A DNA stretch of 64,000 bases from Halobacillus mangrovi (GCF_002097535.1 NZ_CP020772.1:124001-188000), one strand, 5' to 3'. Positions 53,696 to 61,515 are shown, numbered from the stretch's first letter. Numbers and translations: made by a program. Notes: generated by a model not told the origin, from the letters alone.

Positions 53696-54466
53696 ATGAT
53701 AAAAAAAACAGCTCCCCTATTCTTATTCGTTCTATTTCTATTTGGCTGCGCATCAGAACCAGAACCCAAAACCACACTGACGATCTCTGCTGCAGCAAGC
53801 TTAACGGATGCTATTCAAGAAATCGTCAATACATATGAAGAAACCCATCACGTTAACATCAGACTGAATTTTGCAGGATCAGGTAAATTAGCTCAACAAA
53901 TCGAGCATGGAGCACCTGTAGACCTTTACTTGTCAGCCAATCAAGCTTGGATGAACAAGCTTGAAGAAAAAAAACTTGTCGAACCCGATTCACGGACTGA
54001 TTTTACATCAAATCGTATCGTAATGATCGGGCCAAAAGGTCAAGAACAACAGGGATCGCTTGAAGAGCTTCCCTCCTGGTCTACGGAACAACAGCTGGCT
54101 ATTGGAGATCCAGAAAGTGTGCCTGCTGGTACTTATACGAAACAAGCCCTCCAAACGATTCAAGTTTGGAGTAAAATCCAAAGCCAGCTTGTCTTTTCTA
54201 GTGATGTCAGACAAGTGCTTGCTTATGTCGAATCAGGAAACGTAGGATATGGATTTGTCTATGCAAGTGACGCACAGATATCAGATCAGGTTTCCGTTCT
54301 GTCTACCTTAGACCCGAAATGGCATAAACCGATCATATATCCTGCTGCTATTCTATCAACTAGCGAAAAGAAAGAAGAAGCCAAATCGTTTCTTTCCTAT
54401 TTATTGAGTGAACCGTCACAAAAAATCCTTCACAACTATGGTTTTCAGAAAGTGGATGATCAATGA
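53696..54466 (+). CDS. modA: molybdate ABC transporter substrate-binding lipoprotein
   Basis: The 256-residue protein has a lipoprotein signal (FLFVLFLFGCASEP, lipidated Cys near 18) and a ModA domain: TISAAASLTDAIQEIVNTYE, NFAGSGKLAQQIEHGAPVDL and GYGFVYASDAQI. It captures molybdate or tungstate. Its stop overlaps the modB start by four bases (ATGA). Confidence 0.94.
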   Translation: MIKKTAPLFLFVLFLFGCASEPEPKTTLTISAAASLTDAIQEIVNTYEETHHVNIRLNFAGSGKLAQQIEHGAPVDLYLSANQAWMNKLEEKKLVEPDSRTDFTSNRIVMIGPKGQEQQGSLEELPSWSTEQQLAIGDPESVPAGTYTKQALQTIQVWSKIQSQLVFSSDVRQVLAYVESGNVGYGFVYASDAQISDQVSVLSTLDPKWHKPIIYPAAILSTSEKKEEAKSFLSYLLSEPSQKILHNYGFQKVDDQ

Positions 54467-55140
54467 TGAACGCTTCTCCTTTATGGCTTTCTCTTAAAAT
54501 AGCTACGATTGCTACCATCATCGTTTTCATAGGAGGAATCCTATTATCAAGACTTATTTCTCGTAAATTATTTCCCGGGAAAAGTATCGTTGAATCTATC
54601 CTATTACTTCCATTGGTTTTACCTCCGACAGTAGTGGGTTTCGGACTGCTCTATCTGTTTGGTAAAAATGGATGGATAGGCAAGTGGCTGCTGGAATGGT
54701 TTGATCTTCAAGTGGTTTTTACGTGGACAGGAGCTGTCATTGCTGCGATCGTCGTCTCTTTTCCCTTAATGTATCAAAGTGCAGCGGCCGCCTTTCAAAA
54801 CTACGATCCTAATATCGAAAATGCAGCGTTAACCATGGGTGCTTCAAAACTTAAAGTCTTTTTCACGATATCGCTCCCCCTTGCCTGGCCTGGGCTTCTG
54901 GCGGGTCTCGTCTTAACATTTGCTCGTGCACTAGGCGAATTTGGAGCAACGCTTATGATTGCCGGCTATATTCCGGGAGAAACCGACACCATTCCCCTTG
55001 CTATATACTTTGCTGTAGAAGCGGGACGAATGGAACAAGCCCAAATGTGGGTGATTGTCATTCTTTGTCTTGGATTTAGTTCGGTGTTATGGCTGAATTG
55101 GTGGACGAAAAGAAAAATATCACCCTATCAAAGAGACTAA
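54463..55140 (+). CDS. modB: molybdate ABC transporter permease
   Basis: The 225-residue permease has five to six helices and the cytoplasmic EAA loop ENAALTMGASKLKVFFTISL near 127-147 that docks with ModC, then GEFGATLMIAGYIPGETDT. Translation is coupled to modA. A near-perfect Noc-binding palindrome lies inside this gene at 54570-54583. Confidence 0.94.
   Translation: MMNASPLWLSLKIATIATIIVFIGGILLSRLISRKLFPGKSIVESILLLPLVLPPTVVGFGLLYLFGKNGWIGKWLLEWFDLQVVFTWTGAVIAAIVVSFPLMYQSAAAAFQNYDPNIENAALTMGASKLKVFFTISLPLAWPGLLAGLVLTFARALGEFGATLMIAGYIPGETDTIPLAIYFAVEAGRMEQAQMWVIVILCLGFSSVLWLNWWTKRKISPYQRD
54570..54583. promoter_or_regulatory. candidate Noc-binding site inside modB
   Basis: ATTTCCCGGGAAAA matches the 14-bp Noc-binding palindrome ATTTCCCGGGAAAT at 13 of 14 bases, with a perfect 12-bp palindromic core. 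Noc bound at such sites prevents division over the nucleoid. Confidence 0.6.
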
Positions 55141-55158
55141 ACGTATGGAGGCAGTTAT

Positions 55159-55779
55159 ATGCTAGAAATCACCATTCAAAAACAACTGGCTCACTTTCAT
55201 CTCGATATCCATATGACCGTAGAAAATGAAATTGTTATCCTATTTGGTCCATCTGGTTCCGGTAAGACGACGATATTGAATTGTATCGCCGGGCTTACCA
55301 ATCCTGATCAAGGGCAAATACAGTTGAATAACAGAATGCTTTATGCCGCGAATGAAAAACCTGTTCCCGTGCAGAAGCGTAAGGTCGGATACCTGTTTCA
55401 AGACTATGCTCTCTTTCCACATATGACTGTAAAAAAGAATATTGAATACGGAGCTGCTGATAGGGAATTAACAAATCAGCTGACACGTGTGGTCGGAATT
55501 GAGCACCTCCTGAATAAATATCCTCGACAAATTTCAGGCGGAGAAAAACAACGTGTCGCTTTAGTGCGTGCATTAGCCACTCAGCCCGATCTTTTGCTTC
55601 TGGATGAACCCTTCTCCTCTTTAGATACTAAAACAAGAGAAGAATGTCATCAGGAATTAAAACGGCTGCATGAGATGTGGAAGATTCCAATCGTTATGGT
55701 AACCCATGATGAGTACGAAGCTAAAAAGCTGGGAGATCGTATCATCTATATGCATAGAGGACAGATCATAAACGAATAG
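55159..55779 (+). CDS. modC: molybdate ABC transporter ATP-binding protein, short form without TOBE domain
   Basis: The 206-residue ATPase has Walker A LFGPSGSGKTTILNC near 29, Q-loop YLFQDYALFPHM near 77, signature ISGGEKQRVALVRAL near 121 and Walker B LLLLDEPFSSLD near 143. It ends right after the H-loop region, so it lacks the C-terminal molybdate-binding TOBE repeats of E. coli ModC (about 350 residues). The preceding genes identify it as ModC. GGAGG is upstream, 18 bases after modB. No modE or Mo-box is evident. Confidence 0.9.
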   Translation: MLEITIQKQLAHFHLDIHMTVENEIVILFGPSGSGKTTILNCIAGLTNPDQGQIQLNNRMLYAANEKPVPVQKRKVGYLFQDYALFPHMTVKKNIEYGAADRELTNQLTRVVGIEHLLNKYPRQISGGEKQRVALVRALATQPDLLLLDEPFSSLDTKTREECHQELKRLHEMWKIPIVMVTHDEYEAKKLGDRIIYMHRGQIINE

Positions 55780-55822
55780 AGAGGCATATCGACCGGCGAT
55801 ATGCCTCTCTTCTTATGATCCA
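55779..55822 (+). terminator. terminator of modABC
   Basis: GAGAGGCATATC, short loop, GATATGCCTCTC, then TTCTT. The stem is a perfect 12 bp. Confidence 0.9.
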
Positions 55823-55890
55823 AGTATGTTATTTGAAACTAGCTCATTATCTATTCGTATCCCTATTAACAAAGATAAAGGGGGGATTTT

Positions 55891-56094
55891 ATGGCCATGT
55901 TCATCTCGTTAATAGGGATAGCAATAGTCATTATCATTGCTATTAGAAATATGAGATCAAGCAGAGATACATTTTTAAATCGTACCGCTTATTTAACCGA
56001 AAAGACTGGTGCCGTGAAATGCCATCATTGTGAAGCTATTATGAAGCGGCAAAAGCATGGGCAGCATTGTCCAAATTGCAGATGCTGGGTGTAG
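55891..56094 (+). CDS. small membrane-anchored zinc-ribbon protein
   Basis: The 67-residue protein has an N-terminal transmembrane helix (about 4-18, ISLIGIAIVIIIAI) and a C-terminal zinc ribbon with CHHC and CPNC pairs plus HGQH. AAGGGGGG lies before the ATG. I do not recognise a named family, and function is unknown. Confidence 0.72.
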   Translation: MAMFISLIGIAIVIIIAIRNMRSSRDTFLNRTAYLTEKTGAVKCHHCEAIMKRQKHGQHCPNCRCWV

Positions 56095-56177
56095 ATCGCC
56101 CGGCAATACAAGCGATACATGAAGCAATTTTAGGGAGGAGGTGCATATCGCTATGAGATATGAGCCTGCGGATTCGG

Positions 56178-56315
56178 CTATTCAAAATGAATTTCAATAT
56201 ATTGCTGCTCTTCAGTTGTACTCATGAGCCTTGTTACTTTTCCTACATTTCCGCCTTTCCATTCCCAAATGGTATTATGAACTTCAGCTGCGTAAAAATT
56301 GACATCCTTCGCCAA
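56178..56315 (-). CDS. putative 45-residue protein, not recognised
   Basis: From a TTG at 56315 the minus strand reads MAKDVNFYAAEVHNTIWEWK and ends in TEEQQYIEIHFE. Composition is protein-like (aromatic, charged, no long hydrophobic run). AAAGAGG lies 11 bases upstream, a bit far. A plus-strand 24-residue frame with a strong ribosome site (56153-56227) overlaps it antisense, and so does a longer, Phe/Leu-rich plus frame that looks spurious. The gene lies downstream of tRNA-Arg. Confidence 0.45.
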   Translation of the reverse strand: MAKDVNFYAAEVHNTIWEWKGGNVGKVTRLMSTTEEQQYIEIHFE

Positions 56316-56370
56316 ACTTTATTCAAACCTCTTTCTCTTCGCATATTTTTTAAAACAGTTTTGATTTTAG

Positions 56371-56424
56371 TGAAAAAAATCCTCTTCCGTAATCCTGTGA
56401 AAATCACAAGAAAACGAAAGAGGA
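56371..56424 (-). terminator. terminator of tRNA-Arg
   Basis: Minus strand CCTCTTTCG and CGGAAGAGG outer arms with an inner TTGTGA/TCACAG stem, then ATTTTTTTC. Confidence 0.75.
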
Positions 56425-56509
56425 AATATGGATACCTTATTAGTAATCTATCTGTGTACTAACTGATACTGGCTTATTAGCATTACACTGTGCGTCATTT
56501 TGATAATAA

Positions 56510-56582
56510 CGCCCCCGGCAGGATTCGAACCTGCGACACACGGTTTAGGAAACCGATGCTCTATCCCCTGAGCTACGGGGGC
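56510..56582 (-). tRNA. tRNA-Arg (anticodon CCT)
   Basis: The 73-base minus-strand cloverleaf has acceptor GCCCCCG pairing with CGGGGGC, D-arm GCTCAGGGGATAGAGC, anticodon loop TTCCTAA, and T-arm GCAGGTTCGAATCCTGC. CCA is not encoded. It reads AGG codons. It stands at the right edge of the accessory block. Confidence 0.95.
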
Positions 56583-56828
56583 TAAAAAGCGTACGTAGAA
56601 TATTATACAAAACAACACGCCTATTGAAAAGCAATTTCTTTCCCAAATTGACCCATTGATGTTACTTCCTCTCTTTGTATATGATAAAATGTTATTTGTC
56701 TGTCTAAACGTATCGAACATTGTGTTTTATTGTTACTAACAGCACCCACTGAATTCATAAATGAATGATATTTTTATAAACTTTAATCAAAGGTGCACGT
56801 TTAATTGAGTGTTTAAGGAGGAGAAGAG
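56583..56828. other. divergent promoter region of tRNA-Arg and dgk
   Basis: On the minus strand TATAAT (56602-56607) lies about 20 bases before the tRNA with a weak TTTTCA -35 17 bases upstream. On the plus strand TTACTT, 17 bases, TAAAAT may serve dgk. Otherwise A/T-rich, without other structure. Confidence 0.4.
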
Positions 56829-57470
56829 ATGGGACAAACACCTTTCATCGCTGTTGAAGGGCCCATTGGGGTAGGGAAAACGTCTCTGTCTAAAAAGCTC
56901 GCCTCCCAGTTTGATTTTCATTTGCTGAAGGAAATCGTTGAGGAGAACCCGTTTTTAGGCAAGTTTTACGATAATATTGAAGAATGGAGTTTCCAGACGG
57001 AAATGTTCTTCTTGTGTAATCGTTACAAACAACTGGAAGATATCGATCGTAAGTATTTGAAGTTAGAAAAGCCGGTTGTTGCCGATTACCACATTTCTAA
57101 AAACATGATCTTCGCACGCCGCACGTTGAGAGAAGATCAATTCGTTAAGTACTCTCAAATTTTTGATATATTAACAAACGATATGCCACGACCGAATATC
57201 ATTGTTTACCTGCATGCAAGCTTAGATACCTTGCTTGAGCGTATTCGGATGAGGAATCGCGATGTTGAAGCCAATATCCAGCCGTCCTATTTGAAACAAT
57301 TATCACAGGACTATGAGGATTTTATGAACCATTTTGAAGCCACACACCCTGAGATTCCTATTATTCGATTAAACGGGGATCATTTGGATTTTGTTAAACA
57401 TCAAGAAGATTTGAACTATATTGTTGATCAAGTCGAGCAACATTTAAATAAAGGAGAAGTTATCAAATGA
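56829..57470 (+). CDS. dgk: deoxyguanosine kinase
   Basis: The 213-residue deoxynucleoside kinase has P-loop VEGPIGVGKTSLSKKLA at 9-25, EEWSFQTEMFFLCNRYKQLE near 50 and the lid arginines RIRMRNRD. It matches B. subtilis Dgk (YaaG), which salvages deoxyguanosine. GGAGGAG precedes the ATG. Stop and the dck start overlap by four bases. Confidence 0.94.
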   Translation: MGQTPFIAVEGPIGVGKTSLSKKLASQFDFHLLKEIVEENPFLGKFYDNIEEWSFQTEMFFLCNRYKQLEDIDRKYLKLEKPVVADYHISKNMIFARRTLREDQFVKYSQIFDILTNDMPRPNIIVYLHASLDTLLERIRMRNRDVEANIQPSYLKQLSQDYEDFMNHFEATHPEIPIIRLNGDHLDFVKHQEDLNYIVDQVEQHLNKGEVIK

Positions 57471-58150
57471 ACGCACGTGAACGCTTCGGAATTCCCCATG
57501 ACAGTGTGATCACGATTGCAGGAACCGTTGGAGTCGGTAAATCGACCATGACAAATGCCCTGGCGAAAGCACTGAATTTCCGTACTTCTTTAGAAAAAGT
57601 GGATACCAACCCTTACTTAGATAAGTTTTATCAAGACTTCGAGCGTTGGAGCTTCCATTTACAAATATATTTTTTAGCAGAACGTTTTAAAGAACAAAAG
57701 AAAATTTTTGAATACGGTGGAGGATTCATCCAGGATCGCTCCATTTATGAAGATACAGGCATTTTTGCTCGTATGCATTATGAAAAAGGAACCATGTCTG
57801 AAACGGATTACGAAACGTATCGTAACTTGTTTGATGCGATGGTTATGACACCTTATTTCCCGCATCCGGACTTGCTTATCTACTTGGAAGGTTCTTTTGA
57901 CGATATCGTCAGCCGCATTAAAGAACGCGGTCGTCCTATGGAACAAGAAACTCCAATTGAATATTGGGAAGAGATGTTTAATCGCTATGAGAACTGGATT
58001 GATAATTTCAATTCATGTCCAGTTCTTCGATTGAATATTGCAGACTACGATGTGCTGAACAACGAAGAAAGCATCGAGCCGATTCTTGAAAAGATTGGAC
58101 ATTTTATTCAACAATCACGGAAGTGGCGCTCCAGCCATCTCCTAACTTAA
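57467..58150 (+). CDS. dck: deoxyadenosine/deoxycytidine kinase
   Basis: The 227-residue kinase has P-loop IAGTVGVGKSTMTNALAKAL near 17, FERWSFHLQIYFLAERFKEQ near 60 and QDRSIYEDTGIFARMHYEKG near 87, matching B. subtilis Dck (YaaF). It salvages deoxyadenosine and deoxycytidine. It is translationally coupled to dgk; together they complete purine and cytidine deoxynucleoside salvage. Confidence 0.94.
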   Translation: MNARERFGIPHDSVITIAGTVGVGKSTMTNALAKALNFRTSLEKVDTNPYLDKFYQDFERWSFHLQIYFLAERFKEQKKIFEYGGGFIQDRSIYEDTGIFARMHYEKGTMSETDYETYRNLFDAMVMTPYFPHPDLLIYLEGSFDDIVSRIKERGRPMEQETPIEYWEEMFNRYENWIDNFNSCPVLRLNIADYDVLNNEESIEPILEKIGHFIQQSRKWRSSHLLT

Positions 58151-58157
58151 TAAATAT

Positions 58158-58197
58158 AAAATCCTGCAGAACATAAGGTTTCTGCAGGATTTTTTTA
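58158..58197. terminator. bidirectional terminator dck / Nudix gene
   Basis: AAATCCTGCAGAAAC and GTTTCTGCAGGATTT arms with a short loop and a run of Ts. Confidence 0.93.
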
Positions 58198-58659
58198 ATT
58201 TTTTCGGTTTTGATTTATGATATATTCTTTAAGCATTGTCCTATGACTGCCAATCATTTGATCAGGAAGCTTATCTGCAGAAATAAATTGAAATTGGAGC
58301 GATTCATCTGGGTCTACCTTCATATCGCCTGAAAACGATCGAGTAAAATAAGCTGTTGTCACCACGTAAAATTCATCACCGTTTTCCGCTCTAATAAATT
58401 GATCTTTTCCAGAATAGACGTTCAATAGCTTAAGATCATCTACAATTAAACCAGATTCTTCGTAGACTTCCCGTTTAGCGACTTCTTCTGTACTTTCCCC
58501 TAATTCCATCAGACCGCCTGGTAGCCCCCAAACTCCATGCGGGGACCTCCGCTGCTGGAGCAAAACCCTATCGCGATCATCGACAACAATGACTACAGAA
58601 CCGACAAATATTAACGGCCTATTACCTACGATCGCACGTAAATCTTCAACGTATCCCAA
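58195..58659 (-). CDS. Nudix hydrolase
   Basis: A 154-residue enzyme with the Nudix box GLMELGESTEEVAKREVYEE and SGL near 45-67 matching GX5EX7REUXEEXGU, and an N-terminal strand VVIVVDDRDRVLLQQRR. It hydrolyses a nucleoside diphosphate linked to some moiety; substrate is unknown. The TTG start follows AGAGAGGAAG. Confidence 0.9.
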   Translation of the reverse strand: MGYVEDLRAIVGNRPLIFVGSVVIVVDDRDRVLLQQRRSPHGVWGLPGGLMELGESTEEVAKREVYEESGLIVDDLKLLNVYSGKDQFIRAENGDEFYVVTTAYFTRSFSGDMKVDPDESLQFQFISADKLPDQMIGSHRTMLKEYIINQNRKN

Positions 58660-58682
58660 AAAATCTTCCTCTCTTTAGCTCA

Positions 58683-59297
58683 TTAGTTTGCGAGGCCAAC
58701 CGTTTCTCTCATCCATTTTTCTTCTTCTAAAGCAGTGAGTAAGAAGTGGGCAACATCACTCCTGTTAATTCGTTTCCCATTTTCCGGTACAATACCTTCT
58801 GTCGAGCGATACTCTTTCGTCAGTGCTCCATCATCTAACCGCATTGGGCGTGCGATTGTATAGTTTAAATCAGCAGCCATAATCGTATTGACAGCTCTCC
58901 TATGATCTTCTAACACATTTTTTAATAGGCGTTGAGACATCCAGCCAAGAAATCCAGGAATCTCCTTATATATGCCTGCTGAGGCGACATAAAGAATTCT
59001 CCTTAGTCCGTGTTTTTGCATAGCGAGCACGATGTTTTGGGCCATTTCCTCTAAAACGGTTGAAGGTTTCAATCCTTCTGCACCCAAACAGGAAACGACA
59101 GTCTCATGTCCTTCTACAGCTCGATCTACATCAATTTTATTGAGGGCATCCCCCTGAATGATAGTCAGCCGCTCGTGGTCTACTTGCAATTTGGAAGGGG
59201 TTCGGACAAAAGCGGTGACGTAATGTCCTGCTCCCAACGCTTGTTTAACGAATTCTTTCCCTGTGCCTCCAGTGGCACCGAACACAATAATTTTCAT
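58683..59297 (-). CDS. NAD(P)-binding Rossmann protein, NmrA/atypical SDR type
   Basis: The 204-residue protein starts MKIIVFGATGGTGKEFVKQA, with the GxxGxxG nucleotide loop. It lacks the full YxxxK catalytic pair of classical SDRs (YVASAGIYKEIP). Relatives are oxidoreductase-like or redox-sensing proteins. It lies 23 bases upstream of the Nudix gene, probably in one operon. Confidence 0.88.
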   Translation of the reverse strand: MKIIVFGATGGTGKEFVKQALGAGHYVTAFVRTPSKLQVDHERLTIIQGDALNKIDVDRAVEGHETVVSCLGAEGLKPSTVLEEMAQNIVLAMQKHGLRRILYVASAGIYKEIPGFLGWMSQRLLKNVLEDHRRAVNTIMAADLNYTIARPMRLDDGALTKEYRSTEGIVPENGKRINRSDVAHFLLTALEEEKWMRETVGLAN

Positions 59298-59360
59298 GAT
59301 TTACCCCCTTCATATATCTTCCTATTCCATTATCTATGATTTGTGCGTCAATAGAAACTG

Positions 59361-59599
59361 TTAATAGTCGAGCCAGGAGCTTAGAAACTCTGATTGACCA
59401 CCTTCAAAGTAGTCTTCAAAATACTGAGCAAATTGTTTCGTCGTGTTTCTTTGTTTGTTATTTCTTCTTCATCCGAAGGCTTGATGTTTTCTGATGTAGA
59501 TACCTTAGATGAATCTGAATACCCCCAATAGTTAATGGAAAACCCTAAAACTATAACTCCTATGATAAGCGCGGATCCATATATGCAAAACTTTTTCAT
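59361..59599 (-). pseudogene. frameshifted small membrane-anchored or secreted protein gene
   Basis: From ATG 59599 the frame gives an N-terminal membrane or signal segment (MKKFCIYGSALIIGVIVLGF) and an acidic linker ending DEEEITNKET, then continues only to a stop at 59381 with an unlike tail. One frame over, the same DNA reads TTKQFAQYFEDYFEGGQSEF then LSSWLDY and stops at 59361, a far more protein-like C-terminus. A one-base shift near 59446 would join them. Either a mutation, a sequencing error or programmed frameshifting explains it. Family not recognised. Confidence 0.6.
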
Positions 59600-59668
59600 A
59601 ATGATCCTCCTTGCTTCTTCTACTGTAAGATATTAGGGAAAAGTGAACAAAATCCTGCTTACATATTA

Positions 59669-59704
59669 AAAAAGAAGAATCCCTCCGTGGAGGAATTCCT
59701 CTTT
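59669..59704 (-). terminator. terminator of the MFS gene
   Basis: GAAGAATCCCTCC and a near-complementary AGGAATTCCTC arm, then TTTTTT on the minus strand. Confidence 0.75.
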
Positions 59705-59706
59705 CA

Positions 59707-60903
59707 TCATTTTTCTAATTTTGTAAGAATACTCGTTAACAGAACCGCACCTGCCACCATAAGTGCTCCAATCCAAGGTGTGTGAATCAGCCCCATAGAA
59801 TCCACAACCACTCCTCCAACAAAGGAGCCGATAGCTATTCCGACATTAAAGGCAGCAATGTTTAAAGCAGAGGCAACGTTAACAGCTGATGGGATATATT
59901 TTTCTGCCAGATTTACAACTAAAATCTGCAAAGCAGGAACATTCATAAAAGCAAATAACCCCATAAGGAAGATAACAACGAGACCGATCGCTTTGAAAGG
60001 AATCGTAAACGTCATTATGAGTAGAACAATTGATTGTAGGACAAGCATCCAAAACAGAGCTTTTAGCGGGTTTTGATTTGAGACCTTGCCACCGACCGTA
60101 TTACCGATCGCTACTGCTACACCATAAATGAGCAAGATCACACTGACAAAGCTCGGGTTAAAACCTGTAACTTTTTCGAGTAACGGAGCTAAATACGTAA
60201 AGGCAACAAACGTGCCGCCATAACCTAAAGCTGTGATGATAAAGGCAAGAACAATTTTTTCATTCTTCAATATTCTCATTTGTTCTTTGAATTTAGCTGA
60301 TGGTGCTTCTTCAAGATTTTTCGGTACGAGAAGAGCACTGGCAATGATTCCGATGACTCCTAGTAAGGCAACTCCTCCAAAGGTAGCCCTCCATCCAAAG
60401 GTTTGACCGATGAATGTCCCTAGAGGTACACCAGTCACTGTAGCTACCGTAAGGCCCGTGAACATAAAGGCAATTGCGCTTGCCCGTTTATGCTCAGGGA
60501 CTAGACTTGCTGCAATTGTGGAACCAATCGAAAAGAAGATCCCATGAGAAAAAGCTGTAACAATTCGAGCAGTGAGCAATAAACCAAAACTTGTAGAAAA
60601 AGCAGCCATTGAATTTCCTAATATAAAAATAACCATAAGTGCCATAAGCAGGCTTTTCCGATTCATTTTATTTGTCAGTGCAGTCAGCACAGGATCCCCT
60701 ACAGCGTAACTCGAAATTAAAAGACCAGCAAGAGTAATCGAGATAGACAGGTCTCCGGCAATGGCTGATAATAATCCAACAGGCACAAATTCTGTCGTAC
60801 CAATTCCAAACGCACTGATCGCAAGGGCAAGCAGCGCAAACGTATTCGTTTCTTGTTTATGCTGAACAGTAGATGCATGGACTCTTTCAGTTTGTGATCC
60901 CAA
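59707..60903 (-). CDS. MFS drug:H+ antiporter-1 family transporter with lost 5' end
   Basis: The core (from TNTFALLALAISAFGIGTTE near 60845 leftwards) is a normal 12-helix DHA1 transporter, with VTGVPLGTFIGQTFGWRATF as the motif C region. Upstream of that the open frame runs on to a GTG at 61065, but those codons are antisense to an hxlR gene remnant and are Ser-rich nonsense. Only a TTG at 60903, without a ribosome site, is available near the family start. I conclude that a deletion removed the native promoter and start; expression is doubtful. Confidence 0.75.
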   Translation of the reverse strand: MGSQTERVHASTVQHKQETNTFALLALAISAFGIGTTEFVPVGLLSAIAGDLSISITLAGLLISSYAVGDPVLTALTNKMNRKSLLMALMVIFILGNSMAAFSTSFGLLLTARIVTAFSHGIFFSIGSTIAASLVPEHKRASAIAFMFTGLTVATVTGVPLGTFIGQTFGWRATFGGVALLGVIGIIASALLVPKNLEEAPSAKFKEQMRILKNEKIVLAFIITALGYGGTFVAFTYLAPLLEKVTGFNPSFVSVILLIYGVAVAIGNTVGGKVSNQNPLKALFWMLVLQSIVLLIMTFTIPFKAIGLVVIFLMGLFAFMNVPALQILVVNLAEKYIPSAVNVASALNIAAFNVGIAIGSFVGGVVVDSMGLIHTPWIGALMVAGAVLLTSILTKLEK

Positions 60904-61048
60904 AGTGGAGTATGAACTGACAGAATACGGTTGGACGCTAAAAGGAGCACTCGACATGCTGTGTGAATGGGGAGAACAGCATATCGAAAAAACACATCCT
61001 AATAAAGAAGATGTGCTCTTAGATACAGATGAATTAGAAACAGTGTAA
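60899..61048 (+). pseudogene. 3' remnant of an HxlR-family transcription regulator gene
   Basis: In frame on the plus strand: PKVEYELTEYGWTLKGALDM, then LCEWGEQHIEK, an acidic tail and TAA. This is the typical C-terminal helix region of HxlR regulators after the wing. The N-terminal half, including the recognition helix, is absent; sequence to the left is MFS gene. A good terminator (61053-61091) still follows. Confidence 0.8.
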
Positions 61049-61052
61049 ACAG

Positions 61053-61091
61053 AAAAAACCCTCACTGGCTTAAGCCAATGAGGGTTTTCTA
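61053..61091 (+). terminator. terminator of the hxlR remnant
   Basis: AACCCTCA, TGGCTTAAGCCA interior, TGAGGGTTTTC: strong stem with flanking A and T runs. Confidence 0.88.
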
Positions 61092-61098
61092 AGATAAT

Positions 61099-61126
61099 AA
61101 AAAATCGTTACATAACGTAACGATTT
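61099..61126 (-). terminator. terminator of tRNA-Ser
   Basis: Minus strand AAATCGTTAC, loop GTTATG-type centre, GTAACGATTT, TTTATT. Confidence 0.88.
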
Positions 61127-61173
61127 CTGTTCTATTAAATCTCCAATATTTATGCGCTATTGTTGAAATTAAA

Positions 61174-61266
61174 TGGCGGAGGAGGAGGGATTCGAACCCC
61201 CGCGAGGCGCAAACCTCCTGGCGGTTTTCAAGACCGCTCCCTTCAGCCGGACTTGGGTACTCCTCC
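61174..61266 (-). tRNA. tRNA-Ser (anticodon TGA)
   Basis: The 93-base class II tRNA has acceptor GGAGGAG pairing with CTCCTCC, anticodon loop CTTGAAA, a long variable arm, T-arm GGGGGTTCGAATCCC, and encoded CCA. Location next to serS matches B. subtilis. Confidence 0.95.
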
Positions 61267-61284
61267 GTGTGACCGACAATGAAT

Positions 61285-61313
61285 ATAATATCATGGTGAT
61301 GTTAATCCGTCAA
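61285..61313 (-). promoter_or_regulatory. tRNA-Ser promoter
   Basis: Minus strand TTGACG (61308-61313), 17 bases, TATTAT (61285-61290). Confidence 0.8.
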
Positions 61314-61515
61314 TAAAATAAAAGAATTTTTTCTATAAAAATTTCTTTAGTGACTGAATCACCTTTGCCACTCCGTTATTATACTAATCCCCAAACTTGA
61401 AGTCAATCCGTGGAATAAAATCTTAGTCGTATGCGTGCTTTTTTACTACCGGTGAAGGGTGAGACCACGCTCTCGGAACAGGAGGATGTTGACGAAGCGG
61501 TATTTCTGGATAAAA

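Noticed and set aside
56160..56462. 100-codon plus-strand frame before tRNA-Arg
   Set aside because: Its Phe/Leu-rich translation looks random; it lacks a ribosome site and overlaps the probable tRNA terminator.
56510..56582. tRNA-Arg as an integration site for a genomic island
   Set aside because: I found no integrase and no second copy of the tRNA 3' end within the accessory block.
60904..61065. 54-residue N-terminal extension of the MFS transporter from a GTG at 61065
   Set aside because: The codons are antisense to an hxlR remnant, Ser-rich and without family similarity or ribosome site.
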